A DNA stretch of 64,000 nucleotides from JAEVLT01 sp964484065 (GTDB lineage Bacteria > Bacillota > Bacilli > Bacillales > Cytobacillaceae), in NCBI GenBank assembly GCA_964484065.1, contig CAZAEW010000002.1, positions 186,001-250,000 on the forward strand, given 5' to 3'. The position numbers and the translations under genes are program-made. Shown here one piece after another: positions 16,752 through 25,436 of this stretch (the first letter of the stretch is position 1; the number at the start of each line of letters is the position of its first letter). The notes beneath the pieces are model-generated. The model was not told the origin of the DNA and ran no database searches. It saw only the letters and a list, made by a program, of their open reading frames with translations.

Positions 16752-18260
16752 TTATATACAATAATCTTCTACTTCTAAGTCTGTTACCGGCCACCAGAAA
16801 AAACCGTCCTTTTTCAACAGTTCATCAGCTGCGTTTGGACCCATGGATCCCGAGCTGTAGTTTGGAAAATGTTCTCCGGATGTTTTCCATTCAGCGGAAA
16901 TTTTATCAACAAAATTCCACGAATAGGCTACCTCATCCCAGTGGGTAAAGTTTGTTGCATCGCCCCGCATGCAGTCATATAATAGCTTTTCATATCCTTC
17001 GGGAGTATTCATAGCGTTAATTCCCCGATTGGCAAAACTTAATTTTACCTCGGTGGCATCAAGATGACCGCCTGCTTTTTTCGCATTAAGATGGAGGGTA
17101 ATCCCTTCTTCGGGCTGAATATGGATGACAAGAAGATTTGGATTGAGCATTGTATCAGTTTGATAGTATAAATTCATCGGAATATCCTTGAACTGAATCA
17201 CAATTTTAGTCGTTTTCTCCGTCAATCTTTTTCCTGTGCGAATATAAAAGGGGACGCCGGCCCAGCGGAAATTATCGATCAAGACTTTTCCGGCGACAAA
17301 TGTTTCTGTTTTTGAATTTTTGTCAACCATTTGCTCATCCCGGTATGCCGGGACACCTTCTCCTTCCACTTTTCCCTCCCCATATTGCCCGCGGACAAAA
17401 TAATCATTTACTTCGCTTCCTTCAACATTGCGGATTGCCCGGAAAACTCTGACCTTTTCTGAGCGGATTTCCTCTGTTGTTAAGCGGATGGGAGGTTCCA
17501 TCGCTAAGAGAGCAACCATTTGCAGCATATGGTTTTGCACCATATCCCTTAGTGCTCCGCTTTTTTCATAATAGCGCCCTCGTTCCTCAACACCTAGTGT
17601 TTCACTCGATGTGATTTGGATATTGGAAATATAACGGTTATTCCAAAGCGGTTCAAAAATAGCATTCGCAAACCGGATTACTTCGATATTCCGTACCATT
17701 TCTTTCCCTAAGTAGTGGTCAATTCGATACACTTCCTCCTCAGAAAACGCAGCTGTTATTTGTTTATTCAACTCTTTTGCTGAAGGAAGATCATGCCCGA
17801 ATGGCTTTTCGATGACTAATCGCTTGTAGCCTTTAACGTCGGTTAAGCCATCGGATTTTAAGTGCAGCGCAATGGTTCCAAAAAATTCTGGTGCCATCGC
17901 GAGATAGAAAATTCGGTTTCCTTCCAAACGGTAATGTTGGTCCAGGTCATTGGCGATTGTTTTAAGAGCCTGATAGGAGCTTGAATTTGTTACATCGTGT
18001 GAATGATAATAAAAATGAGAGGAAAATTCATCAATATTGTCTTTGTTTCCTAACGAAGCCGTGACAGACTCTTTTATTGAAGCCTGAAATTCATCATTTG
18101 AAAGCGGTCTTCTCGCCACACCGATTACAGCAAATTGTTTTGACAATCTGCCATTTTCAAATAAACGATATAAAGATGGAAACAGTTTGCGTTTTGCTAA
18201 ATCGCCCGTTGCTCCAAAAATCATAATTAATGAAGACATGTTGCCAGCTGATTGTTTCAC
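16752..18260 (-). CDS. zwf: Glucose-6-phosphate 1-dehydrogenase
   Basis: First enzyme of the oxidative pentose phosphate pathway, making 6-phosphogluconolactone and NADPH. The product is 502 aa. The Rossmann motif GATGDLAKRK spans residues 16-25 and the active-site motif RIDHYLGKE residues 179-187. A good match to the family runs to the C-terminus. It starts at the ATG at 18260, behind AAAGAGG on the minus strand. In B. subtilis gndA is next to zwf; here that gene is absent and a VIT transporter lies downstream. Confidence 0.97.
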   Translation of the reverse strand: MKQSAGNMSSLIMIFGATGDLAKRKLFPSLYRLFENGRLSKQFAVIGVARRPLSNDEFQASIKESVTASLGNKDNIDEFSSHFYYHSHDVTNSSSYQALKTIANDLDQHYRLEGNRIFYLAMAPEFFGTIALHLKSDGLTDVKGYKRLVIEKPFGHDLPSAKELNKQITAAFSEEEVYRIDHYLGKEMVRNIEVIRFANAIFEPLWNNRYISNIQITSSETLGVEERGRYYEKSGALRDMVQNHMLQMVALLAMEPPIRLTTEEIRSEKVRVFRAIRNVEGSEVNDYFVRGQYGEGKVEGEGVPAYRDEQMVDKNSKTETFVAGKVLIDNFRWAGVPFYIRTGKRLTEKTTKIVIQFKDIPMNLYYQTDTMLNPNLLVIHIQPEEGITLHLNAKKAGGHLDATEVKLSFANRGINAMNTPEGYEKLLYDCMRGDATNFTHWDEVAYSWNFVDKISAEWKTSGEHFPNYSSGSMGPNAADELLKKDGFFWWPVTDLEVEDYCI

Positions 18261-18456
18261 GTTAAAATACCTCTTTTCAAGTAGGAGCTTAACCCTGAAT
18301 ATGTAATTAGGTGTCTTGTATCTTTAACAATAGATTTAACCATTCTTATCTAAAGCATGTATGAACTGTCTCGCTTAGCACCTGTTATTGTAAAAAACAG
18401 CAATGTTCATTATGTGTTATATTAAATACGATAATCGGTTTGAAAGGAGTTTTGAT

Positions 18457-19392
18457 GTGGATATTTTTTTTCTAGGAACAGGGGCTGGTCTTCCGGCAAA
18501 GCTTCGCAATGTAACCTCAATCGCCTTAAAGCTGCTGGAAGAAAGAGGAGCTGTTTGGCTGTTTGATGCAGGGGAGGCAACACAGCATCAAATTTTACAT
18601 ACCACGATTAAACCGAGAAGGATTGAAAAAATTTTTATTACCCACCTTCATGGAGATCATATTTATGGGCTCCCGGGTCTGCTTTCAAGCCGTTCTTTTC
18701 AAGGCGGAGAGTCAGAAGTAGTTTTATATGGTCCGAAAGGAATTGAAGAATATATAAAAATCAGTTTATCGGTCAGCCAAACTTTTTTGAAATATCCTTT
18801 GAAGGTCGTTGAAATTGAAGAAGGGATTATTTTTGAAGATGAGCAAATAATAGTCGAGGCGATTCTTTTAGAGCATGGCATACCTTCTTATGGATACCGA
18901 ATTGCCGAAAAGGACCGGCCTGGTACTTTGCTGGCTGATAAACTGGCTGCTGAGGGGATTAAGCCGGGCCCAATCTATAAAAAGATAAAAAACGGAGAAA
19001 CGGTTGTTCTTGAAGATGGAAGAACGCTGGATCCTCAAAATTTTCTCGGCCCGCCGCACAAAGGGAGGGTTGTAGCGATTCTCGGGGATACCCGTTATTG
19101 TGATCAGGCTGTTTATTTAGCGGAAAATGCGGATTTGCTGATTCATGAAGCAACATTTGCAAAGGATGAGGAAAATTTAGCCTTTGAATATTATCACTCC
19201 ACAACCGCTCAAGCAGCGCAAATCGCTAAAAGAGCCAATGTAAAGCAGTTATGCTTAACCCATATCAGCGCGCGCTATGACCGTAATGCTTGGAGGGAGT
19301 TAGTTAATGAGGCAAAGGAAATCTTTCCTGACGCCGAGATTGCTGAAGACTTTAAAGAAATATCACTCTCTTTAAAACAAGATGATTCATAA
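18457..19392 (+). CDS. rnz: Ribonuclease Z
   Basis: Zinc endonuclease that trims the 3' end of CCA-less tRNA precursors, 311 aa, metallo-beta-lactamase fold. The N-terminal GTGAGLPAK loop is followed by the metal motif HLHGDH (residues 63-68), GDTRYCD and HEATFAKDE. A final ligand His is in LTHISARY. The GTG start at 18457 follows AAGGAG and aligns with the family N-terminus. An open frame 18 codons further up lacks a site. Confidence 0.95.
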   Translation: MDIFFLGTGAGLPAKLRNVTSIALKLLEERGAVWLFDAGEATQHQILHTTIKPRRIEKIFITHLHGDHIYGLPGLLSSRSFQGGESEVVLYGPKGIEEYIKISLSVSQTFLKYPLKVVEIEEGIIFEDEQIIVEAILLEHGIPSYGYRIAEKDRPGTLLADKLAAEGIKPGPIYKKIKNGETVVLEDGRTLDPQNFLGPPHKGRVVAILGDTRYCDQAVYLAENADLLIHEATFAKDEENLAFEYYHSTTAQAAQIAKRANVKQLCLTHISARYDRNAWRELVNEAKEIFPDAEIAEDFKEISLSLKQDDS

Positions 19393-19397
19393 TCATA

Positions 19398-19438
19398 CGA
19401 ACAAAAAATGACGGCGCTGTGCCGTCATTCTTTGTTCG
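19398..19438. terminator. Bidirectional terminator between rnz and namA
   Basis: Nearly perfect stem of about 19 bases (19398-19415 with 19421-19438) that ends exactly where the namA stop codon begins. Confidence 0.88.
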
Positions 19439-20458
19439 TTATACCCATCCTCTTTGATATTGTTTTGGACCTTCAAGGTCGACACCGAGTTCTTTGGCTG
19501 CTTTGCGAGGCCAGTAAGGATCGCGGAGGAGTTCGCGCCCAAGAAAGATTAAATCTGCTCTGTTGTTTCGAAGAATCTCTTCCGCGTGCACCGGTGAAGA
19601 AATTAAGCCAAGGCCGCTTGTATCGATATCTGCACCATGTTTAATTTCTTCAGCAAACTTTACTTGATATCCGGGATAGACATCGATTCGAGCCGGCACG
19701 ACTGCACCGGAACTAACATCTATAAAATCCGCGCCTTGTTCTTTCATCCATTTCGCGAATGTCACATAATCGTTGGCGGTAAGCCCTCCCTCGAGATAAT
19801 CATGTGCGGAAACCCGAACGAACAACGGACCGTCCCAAACCGTCTTGACGGCATCCATGACTTCGCGGAGGAAACGGTAACGGTTTTCAGCAGAACCTCC
19901 ATATTCATCATTGCGATTGTTTGAAAGCGGCGATAAAAATTCATTGATCAGATATCCGTGGGCAGCGTGCAGCTCGATGATATCAAATCCGGCTTTTTTA
20001 GTACGCAACGCCGCTTCTTGAAAAGCAGCGACCGTTTCAGCAATATCTGCTTTACTCATTTCATTTGGCCTTTTCGAGCTGTCATTAAAAGGCACTGCTG
20101 ACGGGGCAAGAATTTCCCCGGCCAATTCCGCCTTTCGGCCGGCATGAGCAAGCTGAATTCCTGTCTTTGTCCCGTGTTCTTTCATAAGCCCGACAAGTTC
20201 TTGCAATCCTTCGATCTGCCCATCATTCCAAATTCCTAAATCATACGGGGATATTCTCCCCTGAGGAGTAACGGCTGTTGCTTCTATGATAATTAAGCCG
20301 ACCTGGCCCACCGCCCTTGAAGCGTAATGAATCCGGTGCCAGTTTTGAACTTTTCCATCTTCGTTGTGGCTTGAGTACATGCACATTGGAGACATCACAA
20401 TCCGGTTCTTTAAGGTAACATTTTTCACCGTGTAAGGTGTAAATAATTTTGCAGTCAT
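19439..20458 (-). CDS. namA: NADPH dehydrogenase (old yellow enzyme)
   Basis: FMN-dependent ene-reductase of the YqjM type, which reduces activated C=C bonds and nitro compounds with NADPH, 339 aa. It is an (alpha/beta)8 barrel. The class-specific residues Cys26 and Tyr28 are seen in SPMCMY. The substrate His pair is in ELHAAHGYL, followed by FLSPLSNNRNDEYGGS. The ATG at 20458 lies 8 bases after TAGGAGG. An upstream extension of 24 codons is rejected. It is convergent with rnz. Confidence 0.95.
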   Translation of the reverse strand: MTAKLFTPYTVKNVTLKNRIVMSPMCMYSSHNEDGKVQNWHRIHYASRAVGQVGLIIIEATAVTPQGRISPYDLGIWNDGQIEGLQELVGLMKEHGTKTGIQLAHAGRKAELAGEILAPSAVPFNDSSKRPNEMSKADIAETVAAFQEAALRTKKAGFDIIELHAAHGYLINEFLSPLSNNRNDEYGGSAENRYRFLREVMDAVKTVWDGPLFVRVSAHDYLEGGLTANDYVTFAKWMKEQGADFIDVSSGAVVPARIDVYPGYQVKFAEEIKHGADIDTSGLGLISSPVHAEEILRNNRADLIFLGRELLRDPYWPRKAAKELGVDLEGPKQYQRGWV

Positions 20459-20507
20459 TTTCCAACCTCCTATTTCTCTCTTTTTTAGTATGCCAATTGT
20501 TTTGCAT

Positions 20508-20538
20508 GGAAAAGGGGCGGAGCTCCGCAAAGATTCAT
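20508..20538. repeat. Imperfect repeat, copy 2 (copy 1 at 853-882)
   Basis: Shares GGAAAAGGGG, GGAGCT, CGCAAA and TCAT blocks in the same order and nearly the same spacing as 853-882. This copy contains a perfect 12-base palindrome at 20517-20528. Function unknown. Confidence 0.45.
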
Positions 20539-20686
20539 TTTATCCAAGTGAAGGGAAAAAATACATTTTGCGACTTTATAGCAGTGATGTTTAGCTTCGC
20601 TCACACCGCCTTTATTGGCAAGGATGGTTCTCTGAACATTTTTCATAATAGACCGTGGCATGGAACGCCATAGGAGTTTTGCAGGG

Positions 20687-21523
20687 CTATTTGCTTGTGT
20701 GGAGTTCGGCGCCAAAGGCTGCCCCCATTTTTTGCGATTTAACTGCAGCCGCTTTTATGCAGGCGATGACCGCTTCGTTTACCCTGGTTTCTTCGAGAAC
20801 TTGAATTCCCGCTTCTGTTGTTCCTCCTGGGCTGGTTACTTCTTTTCGCAGCTGCTGTGCCGGCTTTGGTGAAATTTTCAGCATTTCTGCTGCCCCCAGT
20901 AAAGTCTGGACAATCAGTTCTTTAGCAATGTCTTTTTCAAGACCAACTTCAAGAGCGCCTTTTTCCATCGCCTCGACGAGATAGTAGATGTAGGCCGGTC
21001 CGCTGCCGGATACACCTGTAACAGCATCCAGCTGCTCCTCGGAAACAAACACCGCAAGGCCGATTGTTTCAAATAATTTTTTGATTTCTTCCATTTGCTT
21101 CGGTGTAACCAAATTATTAACCGCAATCCCTGTCGCCGATTTTCCGACAGCCGCAGATGTATTTGGCATGGCTCTCGCAATGGAGAGTTCTTTTCCTGAC
21201 AATTCCTTAAGTGTATCGATGGAAATGCCGGCAAGCACTGAGATGATCAGCATTCCATCGGTTAAATAGCTTTGAATTTGTTTGATCGCAGATACGGCAT
21301 CCTTTGGCTTCATTGCTAATACGACTGCTTCAGCTCCGGCAAATAATGTGTTTAAATCATAAGTTGTGCTCACACCGTATTGCTCGTGAAGTTCAGCTAG
21401 TTTTTGCTGGTTCGCCTTGTTTGTTACCCAAATATTTTCCGGAGCCAATAATTTATTTTCAACGATTCCTGACATCATCGCTTCTGCCATTGACCCTGCA
21501 CCGATAAATACTAATTTTTTCAT
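20687..21523 (-). CDS. proI: Pyrroline-5-carboxylate reductase
   Basis: Last step of proline synthesis, reducing 1-pyrroline-5-carboxylate with NAD(P)H, 278 aa. The Rossmann loop GAGSMAEAM is at residues 7-15. It is followed by AMKP and the C-terminal signature with TSPGGTTEAGIQVLEE. The ATG at 21523 follows AAGGAGG at ideal spacing. The open frame of 37 codons upstream has no site. By position it corresponds to B. subtilis yqjO (ProI); other genomes call the same family proC. Confidence 0.94.
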   Translation of the reverse strand: MKKLVFIGAGSMAEAMMSGIVENKLLAPENIWVTNKANQQKLAELHEQYGVSTTYDLNTLFAGAEAVVLAMKPKDAVSAIKQIQSYLTDGMLIISVLAGISIDTLKELSGKELSIARAMPNTSAAVGKSATGIAVNNLVTPKQMEEIKKLFETIGLAVFVSEEQLDAVTGVSGSGPAYIYYLVEAMEKGALEVGLEKDIAKELIVQTLLGAAEMLKISPKPAQQLRKEVTSPGGTTEAGIQVLEETRVNEAVIACIKAAAVKSQKMGAAFGAELHTSK

Positions 21524-21738
21524 GATCTTCCTCCTTGATAAATAAACGTATGTAGCCGTTTTTAGAAAAGAATTTATATTCGCAAACGATTGCGTTATGT
21601 TTATTTTAGCATTTTGCAGTTGAAACAACAGCAAAGCTTGACTAATTTGAGACGATAGGGGAGATTATTAGTAGAAAATCAGCCCCGTGTGCGCTTTTAG
21701 TTAACATCCGGGGTCTGCCTGAGGTGGTCTTTTATTTT

Positions 21739-22530
21739 ATGGAACTGTTAAATGGAAAAAACATTGTCATTACGGGGGCATCAGGCGGGATCGGTGCTGA
21801 GATGGCTAAGCTTTGCGCAGCCCGCGGCGCGAACCTCGTTTTACTTGCCAGGAGCTTTGACAAGCTGCAGCAGCTGAAGCAGGTATTGCAGCTGCAATTC
21901 AATACTCAAATTGATATTTTTCAGCTTGATGTTTCCGATCCGGAAAAGGTTCGGGAAGTTTTTCAGCAGATTTTTGCGAAAATTGGCCATATCGATATCT
22001 TAGTGAATAATGCCGGGTTTGGAGTTTTTCGCTCGGCCCATGAAGTGACAATTGAAGAAATCAAGGGAATGTTCAACGTGAATGTTGTTGGTTTAATGGC
22101 CTGCACCAGTATGGTGCTGCCAAGCATGCGTGAGCGGCGTTTTGGCCATATCATCAATATTGCTTCACAGGCCGGAAAGATTGCCACCCCGAAGTCGAGT
22201 GTTTATTCAGCCACAAAGCATGCCGTGCTCGGGTATACGAATGCGCTGCGATTGGAGCTCTCTGATTACAATGTGAAGGTAACAGCGGTGAACCCCGGCC
22301 CGATTGCGACCAATTTTTTCACCATTGCAGATGAAAAAGGTACCTATGTCAAAAATGTTCAAAGGTTCATGCTTCGGCCGGAATTTGTTGCCCGCAAAGT
22401 AGTTGACTCGATGTTGACTTACACAAGGGAAATTAATCTGCCCCGCTGGATGAACATGGGAAGTGTCCTCTTTGCGCTGTTTCCGCGCCTCTTTGAGCGG
22501 GTTGGGAAGCGTGCTTTCGATAAAAAATAA
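21739..22530 (+). CDS. yqjQ: Short-chain dehydrogenase/reductase
   Basis: Classical SDR of 263 aa with an NAD(P)-binding TGASGGIG (residues 12-19), NNAG (90-93) and the catalytic Ser143, Tyr156 and Lys160 (YSATK). Substrate unknown. The C-terminal 40 residues are hydrophobic and basic, as in membrane-associated DltE-like SDRs. The ATG at 21739 is preferred; a GTG at 21724 would add five residues but has no upstream site. Followed by a strong terminator. Confidence 0.85.
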   Translation: MELLNGKNIVITGASGGIGAEMAKLCAARGANLVLLARSFDKLQQLKQVLQLQFNTQIDIFQLDVSDPEKVREVFQQIFAKIGHIDILVNNAGFGVFRSAHEVTIEEIKGMFNVNVVGLMACTSMVLPSMRERRFGHIINIASQAGKIATPKSSVYSATKHAVLGYTNALRLELSDYNVKVTAVNPGPIATNFFTIADEKGTYVKNVQRFMLRPEFVARKVVDSMLTYTREINLPRWMNMGSVLFALFPRLFERVGKRAFDKK

Positions 22531-22562
22531 AGCCTCTGCGAGTGCAGAGGCTTTATTTTTTT
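22531..22562 (+). terminator. Terminator after yqjQ
   Basis: Nine-base stem (22531-22539 with 22544-22552) followed by a long T run. Confidence 0.92.
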
Positions 22563-22598
22563 TTGAAGGTCATGAACCATGGATCCCAAAAATTCTCA

Positions 22599-22655
22599 TT
22601 GAACACGAACGTATATTCGCTTAAAATAAGAATATAATAAAAGAACTAATGTTCG
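22599..22655 (+). promoter_or_regulatory. SOS promoter of yqjW with two LexA boxes
   Basis: Promoter TTGAAC (22599-22604), 17 bases, TAAAAT (22622-22627). LexA/DinR box 1 at 22606-22619 matches CGAACRNRYGTTYG at all but one base and lies in the spacer. Box 2 at 22642-22655 contains a perfect GAAC-N4-GTTC and lies near the transcript start. Both would block transcription when LexA is bound. Confidence 0.82.
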
Positions 22656-22692
22656 CTCCTGGCGTAAAAAAGGCATTTTTGGAGGAATCATA

Positions 22693-23952
22693 ATGGTTGA
22701 TTACAGCACCTCGCCGAAGAATAAAATTTTGTGCGTGGATATGAAAAGTTTTTATGCAAGCTGTTCCGCGGTCATAAACGGGCTTGATCCTTTAAATTGC
22801 TATTTGGCCGTGGCCGGGAATTTAGAAAGAAAAGGAAGCGTTATTCTGGCTGCATCACCGCTCCTGAAAAAGGAGTTTGGAATTAAAACAGGCTCAAGGC
22901 TTTATGAGATTCCGAATGATCCGCGAATTAAAGTGGTTGAACCGAAGATGGCGACTTACCTGCGGATTGCAACGGAAATTTCCCGCGTCTTTAATCGCTA
23001 TGTTCCGAAAGAAGCGATTCACACATACAGCGTGGATGAAAGCTTTATAAAAATTGACGGAACTGCCGGACTGTGGGGGGACACGATTACCATTGCCGAA
23101 AAAATAAAGGACGACATTGAGCGGGAATTTCAGCTGCCCTGTGCTGTCGGAATCGGGCCCAACATGCTGATGGCAAAGCTTTGCCTTGATCTTGAGGCAA
23201 AGAAAACAGGGATTGCTGAATGGACTTTTGAGGATGTTCAGGAAAAACTTTGGAAGGTTTCGCCACTGCGTGAAATGTGGGGAATCGGCCGGCGTGTTGA
23301 AAAAACACTAAACAGCATGGGCATTTTTACCGTCGGTCAGCTGGCCCGTTTTGATCTGGAAATACTCGAAAAGAAATTTGGAATCATGGGGAATCAGCTT
23401 TATTACCATGCCTGGGGCGTGGATTTGTCTGATTTGGGAGCGCCTTTGATCGAAGGGCAAATCAGCTTTGGAAAAAGCCAGATCCTACTTCGGGATTATA
23501 AGAAAGAAGCGGAAATTAAGCAGGTGATCCTGGAAATGTGTGAAGAAGTGGCCCGAAGAGCACGGAATCGACGAAAAACGGGGAGGACCATCAGCCTTGG
23601 GATCGGTTACAGCCATGACGATTTTGGGGGAGGTTTTCATCGTTCGAAAACGATTGATCAGCCGACAAATGTGACGATGGAGCTTTACCGTGTCTGTCTT
23701 GACCTGTTTCAGCAGCATTATAATGGCAAAACGGTCCGAAACATTTCGATCACGCTCGGCAATATTGCAGATGATAAAGAGCTGCAGCTTAGTCTTTTTG
23801 ATTCAGGTGCAGCAAAAAGAAGGGAACTGGGCTATGCTGTTGACCGCATCCGCACCCGTTTCGGCTCCGGTGCTTTGCTGCGCGCTGTTTCTTACACGGC
23901 AGCAGGAACGGCAAGAGAACGGGCTAAACTGGTCGGAGGGCATAAAAGATAA
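22693..23952 (+). CDS. yqjW: Y-family translesion DNA polymerase (UvrX/YqjW type)
   Basis: Second Y-family polymerase of the window, 419 aa, of the UmuC-like Bacillus PolY2 group needed for UV mutagenesis. It has palm motifs CVDMKSFYAS and YSVDESFIKI with the catalytic acidic residues. A helix-hairpin-helix GIGRRVEKTLNSMGI is followed by the little finger and ELQLSLFD, a likely beta-clamp motif. It starts at an ATG behind TGGAGGAAT and is followed 35 bases later by the YolD-like gene, its usual partner. LexA boxes upstream indicate DNA-damage induction. Confidence 0.93.
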   Translation: MVDYSTSPKNKILCVDMKSFYASCSAVINGLDPLNCYLAVAGNLERKGSVILAASPLLKKEFGIKTGSRLYEIPNDPRIKVVEPKMATYLRIATEISRVFNRYVPKEAIHTYSVDESFIKIDGTAGLWGDTITIAEKIKDDIEREFQLPCAVGIGPNMLMAKLCLDLEAKKTGIAEWTFEDVQEKLWKVSPLREMWGIGRRVEKTLNSMGIFTVGQLARFDLEILEKKFGIMGNQLYYHAWGVDLSDLGAPLIEGQISFGKSQILLRDYKKEAEIKQVILEMCEEVARRARNRRKTGRTISLGIGYSHDDFGGGFHRSKTIDQPTNVTMELYRVCLDLFQQHYNGKTVRNISITLGNIADDKELQLSLFDSGAAKRRELGYAVDRIRTRFGSGALLRAVSYTAAGTARERAKLVGGHKR

Positions 23953-23987
23953 AAGCGCCGAGTGGACATTGAAAAGAGGTGAAGCAA

Positions 23988-24323
23988 GTGATACGCGACC
24001 GAGGAAGGATAAAATGGACGGCCATGATGCTTCCTGAACATGTGAAATTACTGAGAGACTGGGTTAAGGAAGATCGATATGAACAAAAAATCAGCGTTGA
24101 TGAACAGCAGCTTGAAGTAATGAACGAAATATTAATGGAAGCAATTGAATGGAATCAGTTTGTGGCGGTTACCTATTATCAAAATCACAACTATAAAATC
24201 GTGGTTGGGAAAGTTCATAATTGGGATGATCTCACTCACAAATTGCATATCATGGACCGTTTTCAAGAAAGTCATTGGATATCAATCGCCGACATTGCTG
24301 ATATTCGGCTGATGAAGGTATAA
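23988..24323 (+). CDS. yqjX: YolD-like protein
   Basis: YolD-like protein of 111 aa, a family usually encoded next to UvrX/YqjW polymerases and proposed to act like UmuD as their accessory factor. The family start RDRGRIKWTAMMLPEH is followed by WNQFVAVTYYQN and a C-terminal region with DIADIRLM. The GTG at 23988 lies 7 bases after AGAGGTG. An in-frame GTG at 23979 overlaps that site and is rejected. It sits in the SOS operon with yqjW. Confidence 0.88.
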   Translation: MIRDRGRIKWTAMMLPEHVKLLRDWVKEDRYEQKISVDEQQLEVMNEILMEAIEWNQFVAVTYYQNHNYKIVVGKVHNWDDLTHKLHIMDRFQESHWISIADIADIRLMKV

Positions 24324-24356
24324 TCATCCTATGCGAAATGAGGAGGAGTAAAGACG

Positions 24357-24677
24357 ATGGAGATTATCATGACAAAGCCGGCAGCTGAAAGAATCAACGA
24401 AAAAACAAACGGTAAAACCGGTTATCTCAAATTAATATATGACACAGAGGGCTGCGGCTGTGCCGTAGATGGAATTGCTGCATTGAGATTTGTTTCGGAA
24501 TTAGACGACGATGATCTTTTAATTAAAACAAATGACAGCCCTATTTATATAGAAAAGAGAAAAATGATTTTTTTTGATGAGAAAATGACGATTGATATTT
24601 CTCAATCAACGAATTGTTTTATGTTAAAAAGCCCGCAGCAAATATTAAATGGATGCATGAGCTTGGTGATCGCCTAA
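24357..24677 (+). CDS. yqkB: HesB-like iron-sulfur biosynthesis domain protein (YqkB)
   Basis: Small cytosolic protein of 106 aa with an A-type carrier-like fold. It starts ITKPAAERI-like and has the single Cys motif EGCGCAVDG near residue 34, in contrast to the three conserved Cys of true A-type Fe-S carriers. Its exact role is not known. It starts at an ATG behind GAGGAGTAA, 33 bases after yqjX. Confidence 0.82.
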   Translation: MEIIMTKPAAERINEKTNGKTGYLKLIYDTEGCGCAVDGIAALRFVSELDDDDLLIKTNDSPIYIEKRKMIFFDEKMTIDISQSTNCFMLKSPQQILNGCMSLVIA

Positions 24678-24747
24678 GATGCTTGAAAAGGTATAATCAA
24701 GCACGCTCAGGGGAATCCTGTTATTAGCTGCTATGAGTTTTGTTCGC

Positions 24748-24792
24748 TACAGGGGAAGTATAAATTTGCTGAAAATTTATACTTCCCCTGTA
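24748..24792. repeat. Perfect 20-base inverted repeat with 5-base loop
   Basis: 24748-24767 pairs base for base with 24773-24792 around the loop GCTGA. There is no T tract on either side, so it is not a standard terminator. It may be a transposon-end relic, an RNA-stabilising hairpin or a protein site. Confidence 0.8.
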
Positions 24793-24916
24793 CGCATAAG
24801 TGCACTAAGGAACGCTTCGTGAGAATAATCATCGCAGCCGAAATGCTATGCATTTTGGCGAACTACGCCTCTGTCTTCACCTTTAAGGCTTGCCAATCGG
24901 CGAGTTTACTTTACCA

Positions 24917-24954
24917 AAAGAAGCAGACTGATTTTTCAGTCTGCTTCTTTCTTA
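24917..24954. terminator. Terminator (AAAGAAGCAGACTGA stem)
   Basis: Fifteen-base stem (24917-24931 with 24936-24950) around TTTT, with A-rich and T-rich flanks. It can act for the plus-strand yqkB side and for the minus-strand small gene at 25035. Confidence 0.85.
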
Positions 24955-25034
24955 ATTATAGATCGTTTTTTTTCGGCAATAAAATGCATTTTTGCCCAAT
25001 CATTTACCATTTGTCATAAATGGTAAAAAATAGT

Positions 25035-25178
25035 CTACGACTGTTCAGAGTTTTGACTCTTTGTGGGGTGAAGCGCCTTCTCCATTTCTTCAGCAGCCAT
25101 CATTCTTTTCCCTCCACCGCCAGAATCCGCATAATTTTTTCCTTTTTGGCTGTAACCCTTTTCGCGTTTTTGGCTCAT
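25035..25178 (-). CDS. Small basic protein, unrecognised (47 aa)
   Basis: Frame of 48 codons from an ATG with the site AAGGGAGAT 8 bases upstream. The N-terminal half is basic and polar (MSQKREKGYSQKGKNY), followed by DSGGGGKRMMAAEEMEKAL and a Ser/Gln-rich end. There is no signal peptide and no membrane segment. A strong terminator lies downstream on the same strand at 24917-24954. Size and composition resemble small spore-associated proteins of Bacillus, but I recognise no family. The clean ribosome site and terminator make it a likely real gene. Confidence 0.65.
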   Translation of the reverse strand: MSQKREKGYSQKGKNYADSGGGGKRMMAAEEMEKALHPTKSQNSEQS

Positions 25179-25436
25179 TATTTTTATCTCCCTTCAGTAG
25201 TAACGATCATTTCTTAAGATGGACCAAGATATAACAGCTTATTCGGACCGCACAACTATCTATAAAATGCCAATATGCGACAAAATCCAAGGGGATATGA
25301 CGACAAAATCCAAGTGAAAATGACAAATTATTTAAAAATAAAAAATATTTAAAAAATTTTAAAAAAATAGAAGGAAATGAAATGAAAAAAGAGAATTATG
25401 TATATGACAAAAGTTGAGAAAGGGAGATAAAAAAAC

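Larger units (their letters stand above)
24678..25034. other. Non-coding stretch with two hairpins
   Basis: 357 bases without a credible gene. It contains the 20-base perfect hairpin at 24748-24792, about 120 bases of unremarkable sequence, a strong terminator at 24917-24952 and a short inverted ATGGTAAA/TTTACCAT near 25005-25027. An open frame of 66 codons from 24819 has no ribosome site and no protein-like composition. Confidence 0.6.

Noticed and set aside
20459..20686. Possible gene in the proI-namA gap (74-76 codon frames on both strands)
   Set aside because: Neither frame has a ribosome site. The gap holds the namA ribosome site and a repeat copy only.
24819..25019. 66-codon frame from a GTG
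   Set aside because: There is no ribosome site, it runs through a terminator hairpin, and the protein looks random.
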